51,348 nt of DNA from Gordonia desulfuricans NBRC 100010 (GTDB lineage: Bacteria; Actinomycetota; Actinomycetes; Mycobacteriales; Mycobacteriaceae). Where the stretch lies: positions 1 to 51,348 of the forward strand of contig NZ_BCNF01000069.1 of NCBI RefSeq assembly GCF_001485495.1. Reading direction: 5' to 3'. A program made the translations under genes and the position numbers. Below the pieces are notes generated by a model, which searched no databases, had not been told where the DNA came from, and saw nothing but the letters and a program-made list of their open reading frames with translations. This document shows, piece after piece, positions 16,712 to 25,416 of the stretch. The number at the start of each line of letters is the position of its first letter. Positions within the stretch are counted from its first letter, which is position 1.

Positions 16712-17559
16712 CGACGTCCCTGACCGTCGGGGTCGGCGAGGTGATGCAGGTGTCGGGGGTGCACGGCGGCGAATCCGCTCTCCTGGCGGCTGCCGGCCAG
16801 TTCGATCATCTGGTCCAACGGACGGATGTCGGCGCGGTCCCACGGCTGGTCCCAGCCCGCGGCGTCGCTGATCGCGGCGATGAGGCCGCCGGTGAATCCC
16901 CAGACCAGCAGGCCGTCGACGAAGAAGGCGGGCCCGAGGTAGTCCTGTCCGCCGATCACCTCGCGGCGCACCTGGAAGCGGTTCTCCGGGGCGAGCAGTT
17001 CGCGCAGCGACACCCGGACCACACGTGCGGTCTCACCCTCGTCGACCACCCGCACCGGACTCGGTGCGCTCCAGTGAGCGACCACCGGGGTCACGTCGAA
17101 ACCCGACGGCGGGACCGGGAAGGTCGGCAGGGTCGCCAGGATGTCGACGCCGGCCGCCGAGAGTCCGGTCTCCTCGTCGGCCTCGCGCATCGCGGTGCCC
17201 ACCGGATAGTCGTCGCCGGGGTCGAAGCTGCCGCCGGGGAAGGCCACCTGCCCACTGTGCTGGCGCAGGGTGGCGGCGCGTTCGGTGAGCAGGACATCGG
17301 CGTCGGCGGGCAGTCCACCCGGGTGGGTGGGGTCGGCGTCCCAGGCACCGGCGATCAGGATCAGCACGGCCGCCGAGCGGCGGGATGCCCCGAACATGGT
17401 GGCCCAGCGATCGCGGTCGCCACCGCGGTTGAGCACGCTCTCGCGCACCGCGGCGACATTGTCGGTGAGCGGACGCATCCACGGCGGGATGGCCTCGCGC
17501 GCCACGAGTGGGCCGATGTGGGGTTCCGGCGGCAGACCGTCGCGCCGCCCGGTGCTCAC
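16708..17559 (-). CDS. Nudix hydrolase, CoA pyrophosphatase type
   Basis: A 283-residue Nudix protein. VLLTERAATLRQHSGQVAFPGG matches the NuCoA signature that precedes the Nudix box in CoA diphosphatases, and GTAMREADEETGL is the Nudix helix with its metal-binding Glu residues. It probably splits CoA or acyl-CoA into phosphopantetheine and 3',5'-ADP. N- and C-terminal extensions are Arg/His/Asp-rich. GTG start overlaps the tlpA stop (GTGA). Synteny with Rv3672c. Confidence 0.9.
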   Translation of the reverse strand: MSTGRRDGLPPEPHIGPLVAREAIPPWMRPLTDNVAAVRESVLNRGGDRDRWATMFGASRRSAAVLILIAGAWDADPTHPGGLPADADVLLTERAATLRQHSGQVAFPGGSFDPGDDYPVGTAMREADEETGLSAAGVDILATLPTFPVPPSGFDVTPVVAHWSAPSPVRVVDEGETARVVRVSLRELLAPENRFQVRREVIGGQDYLGPAFFVDGLLVWGFTGGLIAAISDAAGWDQPWDRADIRPLDQMIELAGSRQESGFAAVHPRHLHHLADPDGQGRR

Positions 17560-18419
17560 GTGGTCACCCCGGTGGCATCGCGGACGACGTCGGCAATCTG
17601 CTGGGGATCCTCGAAGACCTGCGGTGCGACCTTCGCGACGGTGCCGTCGGCCCGCAGGATGATGGTCGACGGGAAGACCCGGGGTGCCTGCAGCGCGGCG
17701 GCGACCTTGCCGTCCTGGTCCAGGACGGTCGGCAGGTGCACCCCGAGCTCGGCGAGGAATCGCAGCACCAGGTACGGGTTGTTGGCGCCTTCACGGGCGT
17801 GCACGGTCAGCACCGTAACCGCATCGCCGGCGCGGCGGGCGTATTCGGCCAGGACCGGCAGTTCACGGCGGCAGGGCTGGCACCACACCGCCCACATGTT
17901 GATCACGACCGGCCGTCCGGCGGTACCGACGCCGAGGTCGTAGGGCACGCCCGACGCCAGACACGGTGCGACGACCCCGGCGAGTACGGCGCCCGATGCC
18001 ACCGGCATCCCGGTCTGCGGGCACGGGGCGAGCGCGGCATCGGCGCGGGCCTGGGCGAGTTCGGAGTCGTCGACCTGCAGGTCGGTCGCCGACAACGCAC
18101 CCGAGGGCCGCACCTGCATATCCGACGGCGAGGTCGGCGCGTCGCCGCCGCGGGGCCAGATCGCCACCACCAGCGCGATGATCACGATGAAGAAGACCAG
18201 CGTCCACCGTGCCGCCGGCGGGAACCGGGAGGTGTGCGCCCGGCCGGTGGCCGACGGGGTCCCGGTGCCCGGGTTCTGGCTGCCGGATGCCTCGGTGCCG
18301 GGGTTCTCGCTCCCGGATGCTCCCGGCGCGGAAGCCTCTGTGCCGTCCCGTTCTGTGGCGTCCCGTTCTGGGGCGCCCCGATCCGGGCTCTCCCGATCAG
18401 GGTTCGTGGTGTCGTCCAT
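17556..18419 (-). CDS. TlpA-family membrane-anchored thioredoxin-like protein (Rv3673c-like)
   Basis: A 287-residue protein with a cytoplasmic tail of about 70 residues, one membrane helix (about 72-88) and an extracytoplasmic thioredoxin fold. The redox site is WCQPC (Cys180, Cys183) in MWAVWCQPCRRELPVL, with a cis-Pro region near RVFPSTI. Two more Cys (133, 153) precede the domain. It probably reduces or oxidises exported thiols. The tail is made of tandem 15- and 30-bp repeats rich in Asp/Glu/Arg/Ser/Gly. ATG 18419 shares one base with the nth stop (TGATG). Confidence 0.88.
   Translation of the reverse strand: MDDTTNPDRESPDRGAPERDATERDGTEASAPGASGSENPGTEASGSQNPGTGTPSATGRAHTSRFPPAARWTLVFFIVIIALVVAIWPRGGDAPTSPSDMQVRPSGALSATDLQVDDSELAQARADAALAPCPQTGMPVASGAVLAGVVAPCLASGVPYDLGVGTAGRPVVINMWAVWCQPCRRELPVLAEYARRAGDAVTVLTVHAREGANNPYLVLRFLAELGVHLPTVLDQDGKVAAALQAPRVFPSTIILRADGTVAKVAPQVFEDPQQIADVVRDATGVTT
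18264..18405 (-). repeat. Nested 30-bp and 15-bp repeats in the tlpA 5' end
   Basis: Two 30-bp units (18264-18293, 18294-18323) encode decapeptides of the form ASGSENPGTE. Four 15-bp units (18346-18360, 18361-18375, 18376-18390, 18391-18405) encode pentapeptides such as NPDRE, SPDRG, APERD and ATERD. All are in frame. Confidence 0.9.
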
Positions 18420-19195
18420 CAGTCCCCGATCCCCGCGAGCGCGAGCAGGTGATCGGTCTCCGGACCCTTCACCAGGGCCGCCGCCTCGAGCTTGTCCATC
18501 GGGCCGGTGCCCGACGACGGACAGTCCTTGCACAGGATGCACACCCCGCACGCCGGTTTCCGGGCATGACAGACGCGTCGTCCGTGGAAGATCACCCGGT
18601 GGGACAGATCGGTCCATTCCTTGCGTTCGAAGAGTGCGCCGACGGCGTGCTCGACCTTCACCGGATCGGTCTCATCGGTCCACCGCCAACGCCGCACCAG
18701 TCGGCCGAAATGGGTGTCGACGGTGATACCCGGAACCCCGAAAGCATTGCCCAACACCACATTCGCCGTCTTACGCCCGAATCCCGGGAGGGTGACCAGA
18801 TCGGCCAGCCTGCCCGGCACCTCACCGTCGAACCGCTCCACCAGAGCCTGCCCCAACCCGATGATCGAGTTGGCCTTGTTCCGATAGAAACCCGTGGAAC
18901 GGATCATCTCCTCCAACTCGGTGCGATCGGCCTGGGCGTAGTCCAGCGCCGAACGGTACCGCGCGAACAACGCCGGAGTGACCTGGTTCACCCGCACATC
19001 GGTGCACTGCGCCGACAGGATCGTAGCCACCGACAACTCCAGCGGGGTGGAGAAGTCCAGCTCGCAGTACACCTCGGGAAAGGCCACCGTGAGCGTCCGG
19101 TTCATCCGGCGCGCACGCCGGACCAGCCCCAGGTGGGTTTCGGTCCTGATCCGCGTCGGCGGTGGCACCGACGCCGACACCTTGCGCGCGGCCAT
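18419..19195 (-). CDS. nth: Endonuclease III (DNA glycosylase/AP lyase)
   Basis: A 258-residue base-excision repair enzyme that removes oxidised pyrimidines and nicks AP sites. The helix-hairpin-helix [14 protein letters not shown] carries catalytic Lys142, and Asp160 follows in VDTHFGRL. The 4Fe-4S cluster is complete: Cys209-X6-Cys216-X2-Cys219-X5-Cys225. ATG 19195 is chosen from family length; a start 20 codons upstream is possible. Synteny with Rv3674c. Confidence 0.95.
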   Translation of the reverse strand: MAARKVSASVPPPTRIRTETHLGLVRRARRMNRTLTVAFPEVYCELDFSTPLELSVATILSAQCTDVRVNQVTPALFARYRSALDYAQADRTELEEMIRSTGFYRNKANSIIGLGQALVERFDGEVPGRLADLVTLPGFGRKTANVVLGNAFGVPGITVDTHFGRLVRRWRWTDETDPVKVEHAVGALFERKEWTDLSHRVIFHGRRVCHARKPACGVCILCKDCPSSGTGPMDKLEAAALVKGPETDHLLALAGIGD

Positions 19196-19330
19196 CTGAT
19201 CCAGGTTAGCGATTCCGGCTGTGTGGACGTTCCGCGGCGGGGGTGATCCCGGCACCCGTTAGGTCACAAGTGGGTCACCACGGCCGTTCCAGGTTGGGGG
19301 ACACCGAACAGGTTGTGTTTACTGTTCCCC

Positions 19331-19543
19331 ATGCAAGGACTTGCCGTGCTGTTGTTCCCGGCGGTGCTGATGCTCTTCGCACTCGGGATGGAAAAGGTTC
19401 AGGCCTGGACCGACCGAGTGGCGGTCAACCGCGACAACGTCGAAGAGTTTCTGCAGGCCACCGACGCCCAAGGGGTGGACACCCTTGCGCGCGAAGGAAT
19501 GCCCGCCGCACTCGACGAACTCCGCACCCGTCGTGCGGGCTGA
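19331..19543 (+). CDS. Small membrane protein upstream of crp (Rv3675-like position)
   Basis: A 70-residue protein with one N-terminal membrane helix (LAVLLFPAVLMLFALGM) and a charged cytoplasmic or exported tail. It occupies the place of Rv3675 between nth and crp. No domain is recognised. ATG 19331 is preferred over a start 6 codons earlier because the helix then begins at residue 3; no clear RBS is seen. Confidence 0.6.
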   Translation: MQGLAVLLFPAVLMLFALGMEKVQAWTDRVAVNRDNVEEFLQATDAQGVDTLAREGMPAALDELRTRRAG

Positions 19544-19678
19544 CCGACTCGTCCGATACACGTTCGCAAAGACCCGCCAGTGACCCATTCAACACATATG
19601 CTGGGAGCGAGAGTAGCGTTGCAGGTGGTGTGCCGTTCCGGGTATGCCACCGGTTTTTGAGTGAGAAGGGACTCCTTG

Positions 19679-20353
19679 GTGGAGGAAGTACTGGCGCGGG
19701 CGGGCATATTCCAGGGCGTTGAGCCCTCGGCCGTCGCGGCACTGACCAAGCAGCTTCAGCCCGTCGACTTTCCCCGCGGACATGTGATCTTCCACGAGGG
19801 CGAGCCCGGCGACCGGCTGTACATCATCCTGTCCGGCAAGGTGAAGGTCGGACGTCGGTCACCCGACGGCCGCGAGAACCTGCTGACGATCATGGGCCCG
19901 TCCGACATGTTCGGCGAGCTGTCCATCTTCGACCCGGGCCCCCGCACCTCGTCGGCGACGACGGTCACCGAGGTCCGCGCGGTCTCGATGGACCGCGACG
20001 CCCTGCGTGCGTGGATCAAGGATCGCCCGGAGATCGCCGAGCAGCTGCTGCGCGTACTCGCGCGTCGCCTGCGCCGCACCAACAACAACCTGGCCGACCT
20101 CATCTTCACCGACGTGCCCGGTCGTGTCGCCAAGCAGCTCCTGCAGCTGGCCCAGCGCTTCGGCACCCAGGAGGGTGGCTCGCTGCGCGTGACCCACGAC
20201 CTCACCCAGGAAGAGATCGCCCAGCTGGTCGGCGCCTCCCGCGAGACGGTCAACAAGGCCCTCGCCGACTTCGCACAGCGCGGTTGGCTGCGCCTGGAAG
20301 GCAAGAGCGTACTGATCGCCGACAGCGAGCGCCTCGCCCGCCGCGCCCGGTAA
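19679..20353 (+). CDS. crp: cAMP-receptor transcription regulator CRP/GlxR
   Basis: A 224-residue global regulator, nearly collinear with M. tuberculosis CRP (Rv3676). The cyclic-nucleotide pocket has [17 protein letters not shown], with Glu and Arg that contact cAMP; a long C-helix ([19 protein letters not shown]) dimerises; and the winged HTH is [20 protein letters not shown]. The reading frame opens 6 codons earlier, but GTG 19679 gives exactly the family length and has AAGGG 9 nt upstream. A -10-like TATGCT near 19597 probably drives it. A candidate binding site is present before acs. Confidence 0.96.
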   Translation: MEEVLARAGIFQGVEPSAVAALTKQLQPVDFPRGHVIFHEGEPGDRLYIILSGKVKVGRRSPDGRENLLTIMGPSDMFGELSIFDPGPRTSSATTVTEVRAVSMDRDALRAWIKDRPEIAEQLLRVLARRLRRTNNNLADLIFTDVPGRVAKQLLQLAQRFGTQEGGSLRVTHDLTQEEIAQLVGASRETVNKALADFAQRGWLRLEGKSVLIADSERLARRAR

Positions 20354-20554
20354 CTCTGTAGTTCTGCGCCGGCTTCGCCGTCGCGGGTTTGCGCCCTCAA
20401 GCACCACTCTTCGTCGTCACCGACATCGTCGCTCCGCTCCTCGCCGCTTCCTCCTGCATCGCGGCGCGGCGCAAACGATGCCGGTGACGTCGTCGTTCAG
20501 CCGGCTCCTCGCCGTCGCGGATTGGTGACGTTCGCTTTCCGCAGTCCGGTGCCT
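20354..20554. other. Gene-free spacer after crp
   Basis: Two related strings, GCCGGCTTCGCCGTCGCGG near 20371 and GCCGGCTCCTCGCCGTCGCGG near 20500, flank a C/T-rich stretch. I see no gene, promoter or convincing terminator hairpin. Confidence 0.5.
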
Positions 20555-21397
20555 CTACTCGTGCTCGCGGAGATACTCCAGCTGGGCCTTGACCGACATC
20601 CGCGCGGCCGGCCACAGCTTCTTGTCGACATCGGCGTACACCTTGCGGACCACCTTCATCGGCTTGGCCTTGCGGGCCGAGATGCCCATCTCGTCGAGCG
20701 CGCCCTGGATCTGATCGAGCCGTTCCTCACGGTGCGCCTTGTAGAACCGCGCGACCGGCTCCAGCCTCGGATGGTCAGGACCGTGCGCGGGCAGCAACAC
20801 CGCCTCGGCGCCGTCGACGATCAGCCGATTCAGCGACCCCATGTAGTCGCGCAGACTGCCGTCCGACGGATCGATCACGGTGGTCCCGGTACCGAGGATG
20901 GTGTCGCCGGTGATCATCGCGCGGTGACCGTCGAGTTCCACCAGGAAGCTCACCGAGTCACCGGTGTGACCGGGGGTGTAGAGCACCGTGATCCGCAGCC
21001 CGGCCACGTCGATCACCTCGCGGTCACGCAACGGGGCACCATCGCGGCAGTGTTCGCGCAACCGGGCACGGGTGGGTGCACCGGTGCGTTTGTGCAGGGC
21101 ATCGATCGCACCGGTGTGGTCGAAGTGCCGGTGGGTGATCAGGGTGAGCGCCACACCGGGCTGTGCCGCGAGCGCCTTCACGTGCTTCTTGTGCCGCGGC
21201 GGCCCCGGATCGACGACGACACATTCCTTACAGCCCGGCGCCCGCAGAATCCAGGTGTTGGTGCCGTCGAGCTCCATCACACCGGCGTTGTCGCACAACA
21301 ACACCGACGCATACGGCGTGACCTGACGCAACTGCCCGTATGCCGGATGGGTCGGCTCGGCCGGGGACTCGGACACGGGGGCACCGGGGTCGGTCAT
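20555..21397 (-). CDS. MBL-fold hydrolase, LACTB2/RNase-like (Rv3677c orthologue)
   Basis: A 280-residue metallo-beta-lactamase-fold protein. THRHFDHTGA gives the HxHxDH zinc motif (with Arg at one variable position), YTPGHTGDS a further His, ITGDTILG the bridging Asp and PAHGPDH the last His. The C-terminal ~70 residues (HREERLDQIQGALDEMG onward) resemble the helical domain of LACTB2-type endoribonucleases. ATG 21397 is used; GTG 21403 is an alternative. Convergent with crp. Substrate unproven. Confidence 0.85.
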   Translation of the reverse strand: MTDPGAPVSESPAEPTHPAYGQLRQVTPYASVLLCDNAGVMELDGTNTWILRAPGCKECVVVDPGPPRHKKHVKALAAQPGVALTLITHRHFDHTGAIDALHKRTGAPTRARLREHCRDGAPLRDREVIDVAGLRITVLYTPGHTGDSVSFLVELDGHRAMITGDTILGTGTTVIDPSDGSLRDYMGSLNRLIVDGAEAVLLPAHGPDHPRLEPVARFYKAHREERLDQIQGALDEMGISARKAKPMKVVRKVYADVDKKLWPAARMSVKAQLEYLREHE

Positions 21398-21452
21398 GGC
21401 CACAGCCTAGTGTGGTCGGGTCACCCCGACCACACCGGCCGTGACGCCGGCC

Positions 21453-22574
21453 TCACCTCGCCCGGCCCGGCCCGTCCGCATGATCGACCACGCGCGGCGC
21501 GATCTCGTCCTGCAGGCTGCGCAACAGCGCCGCACCCTGGGTGACCACTCCGGCCATCAGCTCGTTGACACCCTCCGCACCGTTGAAGACGGTCAGGTTG
21601 GAGCTGCCGAGCCCCTTGGCCGCCTCCGCCACCAACTGCGGCAACTGCTCGATCAGCTGCTGGTCGAGGGCGATCCGATTGTTCTTGGCGGCCGCCGCCG
21701 ACGAGATCTCCACCGCCTGGGCCTCCGCCTCGGCGAGGATGCGGGTGCGTCGGGCCTCCGCCTCGGCCGGCTTGACCACCTCCGAGATCAGTTGCTGCTC
21801 GCGCAGATCCGCCTGGGCCTGGGCCAGCAACGACTGCTCGCGGATGATCTCCTGGGTGACCCGGGCCTCGGCCAGCGGACCGGCCTGGGCCGCCTCGGCA
21901 TTGGCCTTGTCGGTCTCGGACTTGATCTCGGCCCGCTTGATCGCGGTCTCGCGCTCGTAGTCGGCCTGATTCCGCAGCGACTCCTGCTGCGCCATGGCGG
22001 CCTCCTGGTCGGCGCGCGCCCGCTCCACCGCCGCCTCCCGCTGCACCTTCGCGATGTTCGGGGCGGCGAGGGCGTTGATGTAGCCGGAGTCCATGTCGTC
22101 GATCGACTGGATCTGGAAGGAATCGACGACCAGCCCGATCGATCCCATCTCCCGCTTCGACGCCTCAAGTACCTGACGGGCCAGGGTGTCCCGCTCTCGG
22201 ATGATCTGCTCCACCGTCATCGAACCGACGATCGACCGCAGATGACCCGAGAAGACCTGCCCGGTCAGCTGATTCATCTCGTCCTCCTGCTCGGAGATGA
22301 ACCGCTGGCCGGCATTGACGATCGATGCCAGATCGGAACCCACCTTGTGCGCGATCACCGCACGCACATTGAGCTGGATACCCTGGGTGGTCACACAGAC
22401 CTCGCGAATGCTGGCCTCGTGCAACGCCATCGACAAGAATCGCACCTTGCGGAAGAACGGCATCGCCCACTTGCCATGTCCCACCACCACATCGAACGGC
22501 GCGGCACCCTCACTGCGCTTCTTGCCGGAGATCAGCATCGCCTCGTCTGGCTCCGGAACGTTGTAACCGAGCAT
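21453..22574 (-). CDS. Flotillin/SPFH-domain protein
   Basis: A 373-residue SPFH protein. The SPFH domain covers about residues 5-170 (VCVTTQGIQLNVRAVIAHKVG) and is followed by a long Glu/Ala coiled-coil domain (about 175-300) and a C-terminal segment with QQLIEQLPQLVAEAAKGLGSSNL, typical of flotillins that scaffold membrane microdomains. Unlike many flotillins no N-terminal membrane hairpin is visible, so membrane contact may depend on the NfeD-like partner encoded just upstream. GAGGAG precedes the ATG. Confidence 0.88.
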   Translation of the reverse strand: MLGYNVPEPDEAMLISGKKRSEGAAPFDVVVGHGKWAMPFFRKVRFLSMALHEASIREVCVTTQGIQLNVRAVIAHKVGSDLASIVNAGQRFISEQEDEMNQLTGQVFSGHLRSIVGSMTVEQIIRERDTLARQVLEASKREMGSIGLVVDSFQIQSIDDMDSGYINALAAPNIAKVQREAAVERARADQEAAMAQQESLRNQADYERETAIKRAEIKSETDKANAEAAQAGPLAEARVTQEIIREQSLLAQAQADLREQQLISEVVKPAEAEARRTRILAEAEAQAVEISSAAAAKNNRIALDQQLIEQLPQLVAEAAKGLGSSNLTVFNGAEGVNELMAGVVTQGAALLRSLQDEIAPRVVDHADGPGRAR

Positions 22575-22644
22575 CAGTACTCCTCTGCGTCAGTCGAATA
22601 CAGAACGACAATCGAATACAGAATCCCGGGAAGCGGCCTCGTGG

Positions 22645-22872
22645 TCACCGGAGATCGACCGAACGACCGACGGTCGGCGGCACGATCCACCGCTCCACCT
22701 CGACGATCCGCCCGGGTGACTCCGCCACCACGAGAACCGACTGGTCGACGCCGATCGGTTCACGGCCGTGGGCCAGGAATCGCTCGGTCCCCCCGGCAAA
22801 TGGCAGCTCCACCTCGCCGAGCTGATCGCCACCGCCGATCGCCACCGTGACCACCCCGATCGTCCCGATCAC
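22645..22872 (-). CDS. NfeD-like OB-fold small protein
   Basis: A 75-residue beta-rich protein: IGTIGVVTVAIGGGDQLGEVELPFAGG and later VLVVAESPGRIVEVERW fit the OB-fold of NfeD partners of flotillins (DUF1449-like). The membrane helices present in full NfeD are absent. The GTG start has GAGGGGG upstream. It is 70 bp before the flotillin gene on the same strand, the normal NfeD-flotillin pairing. Confidence 0.65.
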   Translation of the reverse strand: MIGTIGVVTVAIGGGDQLGEVELPFAGGTERFLAHGREPIGVDQSVLVVAESPGRIVEVERWIVPPTVGRSVDLR

Positions 22873-22914
22873 CGCCGGCCCCCTCGACTCTGCTTGTCCT
22901 GCGACCCTATCCGA

Positions 22915-23679
22915 TCACGCGGCGAGCAGGTCATAGGAGAGTTTGGCCACCATCACCACGACCACCGCGAGCAGGACCCAGCGGACGAATCCGCTGCCAC
23001 GGCCCAGCGCCATCCGGGCGCCGAGCTGGGCACCGATCACATTGCCCACCGCCAGGGCCAGACCGAGCAGCCACAGCACATGCCCCTGTGCGGCGAACAC
23101 CAGCAGCGCACCGAGATTGGTGCCCGTGTTGATCACCTTGGCCGTCGCCGAGCTCTCCAGGAAGTTGGTGCCCACCAGCGCGGTGAGTGTGATGATCAGG
23201 AAGGTTCCGGTACCGGGCCCCATGACACCGTCGTAGAAGGCGATCACCACACCGGCGACGGCGAATCCGACGAGAATCGAGGAGCGGGACCGGAACGTGC
23301 CGGCACCCGAACCGAATCGCGGGTTGAGCGCGACGAACAGTCCCACGGCGACCAGCAGGGTCAGCACGATCGGGACGAAAACCTGCCGGGGCAGGGTGCC
23401 GGCCACATAGGCGCCGGCACCGGAACAGACCACCGCACAGCAGAACACCGGTGCCAGACGACGCCAGTCGAGCGGCACCTTGCGGGCGAAGCGCCAGGCC
23501 GCCGAGGCGGTACCGACCACCGCGGCCATCTTGTTGGTGGCCAGCGCCGAGGCGGGGACGATGCCGGGCTGACCGATCAGCAGGGCGGGGATGAGGATCA
23601 GACCCCCACCCCCGACCACCGCATCCACCCAGCCGGCCGCCGCCGCGGCGACGACCAGCCCGGCGATCTCGATGCTCAG
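22915..23679 (-). CDS. TSUP (TauE/SafE) family membrane transporter, CTG start
   Basis: A polytopic protein of about 8 helices. WVDAVVGGGGLILIPAL and the second-half repeat YDGVMGPGTGTFLIITL are the two signature motifs of the TSUP family, which exports or imports sulfite, sulfonates or other organic anions. The first conventional codon in frame (GTG 23628) lies inside the signature and would delete the first membrane segment. Upstream in frame are SIEIAGLVVAAAAAGW and then CTG at 23679, which overlaps the ridA stop as CTGA, like the ATGA/GTGA junctions elsewhere in this window. I therefore place the start there (254 residues). Confidence 0.8.
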   Translation of the reverse strand: MSIEIAGLVVAAAAAGWVDAVVGGGGLILIPALLIGQPGIVPASALATNKMAAVVGTASAAWRFARKVPLDWRRLAPVFCCAVVCSGAGAYVAGTLPRQVFVPIVLTLLVAVGLFVALNPRFGSGAGTFRSRSSILVGFAVAGVVIAFYDGVMGPGTGTFLIITLTALVGTNFLESSATAKVINTGTNLGALLVFAAQGHVLWLLGLALAVGNVIGAQLGARMALGRGSGFVRWVLLAVVVVMVAKLSYDLLAA

Positions 23680-24152
23680 TTGTCGGCGACCTCGACGATC
23701 AGTTCCACCTCGACCGGTGCGGCCAGCGGCAGTTCGGCAACACCCACCGCCGAGCGGGCGTGCACGCCGGCCTCGCCGAAGATCTCACCGAGCAGGTCCG
23801 ACGCACCGTTGAGCACGGCGGGCTGGCCGGTGAAGCCGACCGCCGAGGCCACGAAACCGGTCACCTTCACCACGCGCACCACCGAGTCGATCCCGACCAG
23901 GCCGTCCACCGCGGCGAGCGCGTTGATGATGCACTGCCGGGCACAGGCGGCGGCCTCCTCGGGACGCACGACGCCCTCGGCGGTCTCCGACACCTTGCCG
24001 CGCACCACGAGCTCACCGTCGACGAACGGCAGCTGCCCGGAGGTGTAGACGTGGTTGCCGCTACGGACGGCGGGCACATAGTTGGCCACCGGCTTGGGTG
24101 CGGTGGGCAGTGCGATGCCCAGCTCGGCCAGGCGAGCAGTCCAGGTGGTCAT
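23676..24152 (-). CDS. ridA: RidA family deaminase (Rv3678c-like)
   Basis: A 158-residue RidA/YjgF protein, a trimeric enzyme that hydrolyses reactive enamines/imines to ketoacids. HVYTSGQLPFVDGELV and the Cys-containing ACARQCIINALAA helix are typical. The usual catalytic Arg near the C-terminus is not obvious (VGVAELPLAAPVEVEL), which suggests the RidA subfamily with altered specificity. ATG 24152 is used in place of a longer frame. Preceded by a small DUF4177-like gene 7 nt away. Confidence 0.88.
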   Translation of the reverse strand: MTTWTARLAELGIALPTAPKPVANYVPAVRSGNHVYTSGQLPFVDGELVVRGKVSETAEGVVRPEEAAACARQCIINALAAVDGLVGIDSVVRVVKVTGFVASAVGFTGQPAVLNGASDLLGEIFGEAGVHARSAVGVAELPLAAPVEVELIVEVADN

Positions 24153-24159
24153 GGTCGGT

Positions 24160-24324
24160 TCAGCCCTTCGGACGCTTGAGGTAGGCGACGTGCTGTTCGC
24201 CGGTCGGCCCCGGCAACACGCTGACCAGCTCCCAACCGTCGGCACCCCAGGTGTCGAGGATCTGCTTGGTGGCATGCGTCAGCAGCGGCACGGTCACGTA
24301 CTCCCACGCGGTCACTTCACTCAT
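24160..24324 (-). CDS. Small DUF4177-like protein (Rv3678A type)
   Basis: A 54-residue protein with WEYVTVPLLTHATKQILDTWGADGWELVSVLPG, the compact DUF4177 pattern (WEY...L...G.DGWELV). Function unknown. It is preserved upstream of ridA in mycobacteria. A -10-like TAGGCT ends 7 nt before the ATG, so it may be leaderless. Confidence 0.8.
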   Translation of the reverse strand: MSEVTAWEYVTVPLLTHATKQILDTWGADGWELVSVLPGPTGEQHVAYLKRPKG

Positions 24325-24331
24325 GATGGTC

Positions 24332-24375
24332 AGCCTAACCGGTCCGCCCCACGCGCTGAGCACAGTGGATAAGGT
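24332..24375. promoter_or_regulatory. Divergent leaderless promoter pair
   Basis: Minus strand: TAGGCT (24337-24332) with 7 nt to ATG 24324. Plus strand: TAAGGT (24370-24375) with 6 nt to GTG 24382. Both fit TAnnnT with a transcription start at the start codon. Confidence 0.55.
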
Positions 24376-24381
24376 GATCTG

Positions 24382-25416
24382 GTGGCTCACGACACAGCCG
24401 GCGACACCGCCGACGACCTGACCGCGACCAATGTGTGGCCGGAGTCCGCTGCCCGCGCGCGGCTGCACTTCGTGTCCGGCAAGGGGGGAACCGGGAAGAC
24501 GACCGTCGCCGCGTCCTTGGCGCTGGCGCTGGCCGGCGACGGAAAGCGCGTCCTGCTGGTCGAATGCGAGGGACGGCAGGGCATCGCCCAGCTCTTCGAC
24601 ATCGCCCCCCTGCCGCCCACCGACACACGGGTGGCGACCGCCGAGGGAGGCGGCGAGGTGTGGGCGCTGGCCCTCGACATCGAACACGCCCTGCTCGAGT
24701 ACCTCGACATGTTCTACAACCTGGGCTTCGCCGGGCGGGCGATGAAGCGGATCGGCGCGATCGACTTCGTCACCACCGTCGCCCCGGGCCTGCGGGATGT
24801 GCTGATCACCGGAAAGATCAAGGAACGCATCATCGCCTCCGACAAGGCGGGGGTGCGCCGCTACGACGCGGTGGTCGTCGACGCGCCGCCGACCGGACGG
24901 ATCGGCACCTTCCTCGACGTCACCAAGGCGATGGCCGATCTGGCCAAGACCGGTCCCATCCGCAACCAGAGCGACGGAGTGGTACGGCTGTTGCACTCCC
25001 CCGAGACGGTGATCCACCTGGTGACCCTGCTCGAGGCGATGCCCATCACCGAGACCATCGAGGCGGTCGAGGAACTGCGCGGCAAGGACCTGCGGATCGG
25101 CAGCCTGATCATCAACCGCGTCAACCCGATCCATCTACCACCGGACTCCATCGACGACATCGCCGAGGGGAAGATCGACGCGCAGCGGGTGGCCGACGGC
25201 CTCGCCGCCGCCGGGATCACCGCCTCCGAGGACGATTTCGCCGGCCTGCTCACCGAGACCATCGAGCACGCGTCGCGGCTGCAGGCCCAGCAGATCGCCA
25301 AGGCCCAGCTCGACGACGTGGAGGTACCCACCCTGGAACTGCCCGCGCTCGGTGACGGCATCGACCTGGGCTCCCTGTACGAACTGGCGAATCTGCTGCA
25401 GAAAGCGGGGGCGTGA
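24382..25416 (+). CDS. GET3/ArsA-like ATPase, first of pair (Rv3679 orthologue)
   Basis: A 344-residue ATPase of the ArsA/GET3 group. The deviant Walker [11 protein letters not shown] (residues 32-41) has both signature lysines, switch I is near [15 protein letters not shown] and Walker B/switch [12 protein letters not shown]. In M. tuberculosis the Rv3679-Rv3680 pair forms a heteromeric anion-transporter-like ATPase linked to tolerance of glycerol. GTG start 6 nt after a -10 element, so probably leaderless. Stop overlaps the next start (GTGA). Confidence 0.92.
   Translation: MAHDTAGDTADDLTATNVWPESAARARLHFVSGKGGTGKTTVAASLALALAGDGKRVLLVECEGRQGIAQLFDIAPLPPTDTRVATAEGGGEVWALALDIEHALLEYLDMFYNLGFAGRAMKRIGAIDFVTTVAPGLRDVLITGKIKERIIASDKAGVRRYDAVVVDAPPTGRIGTFLDVTKAMADLAKTGPIRNQSDGVVRLLHSPETVIHLVTLLEAMPITETIEAVEELRGKDLRIGSLIINRVNPIHLPPDSIDDIAEGKIDAQRVADGLAAAGITASEDDFAGLLTETIEHASRLQAQQIAKAQLDDVEVPTLELPALGDGIDLGSLYELANLLQKAGA

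Noticed and set aside
20397..20615. Small minus-strand frame after crp
   Set aside because: It overlaps the end of the MBL gene, lacks a ribosome-binding site and has low-complexity Arg/Glu content.
24328..24340. Second IdeR-like site GGTCAGCCTAACC
   Set aside because: Only about 12 of 19 consensus positions match, and a leaderless -10 element explains the shared string.
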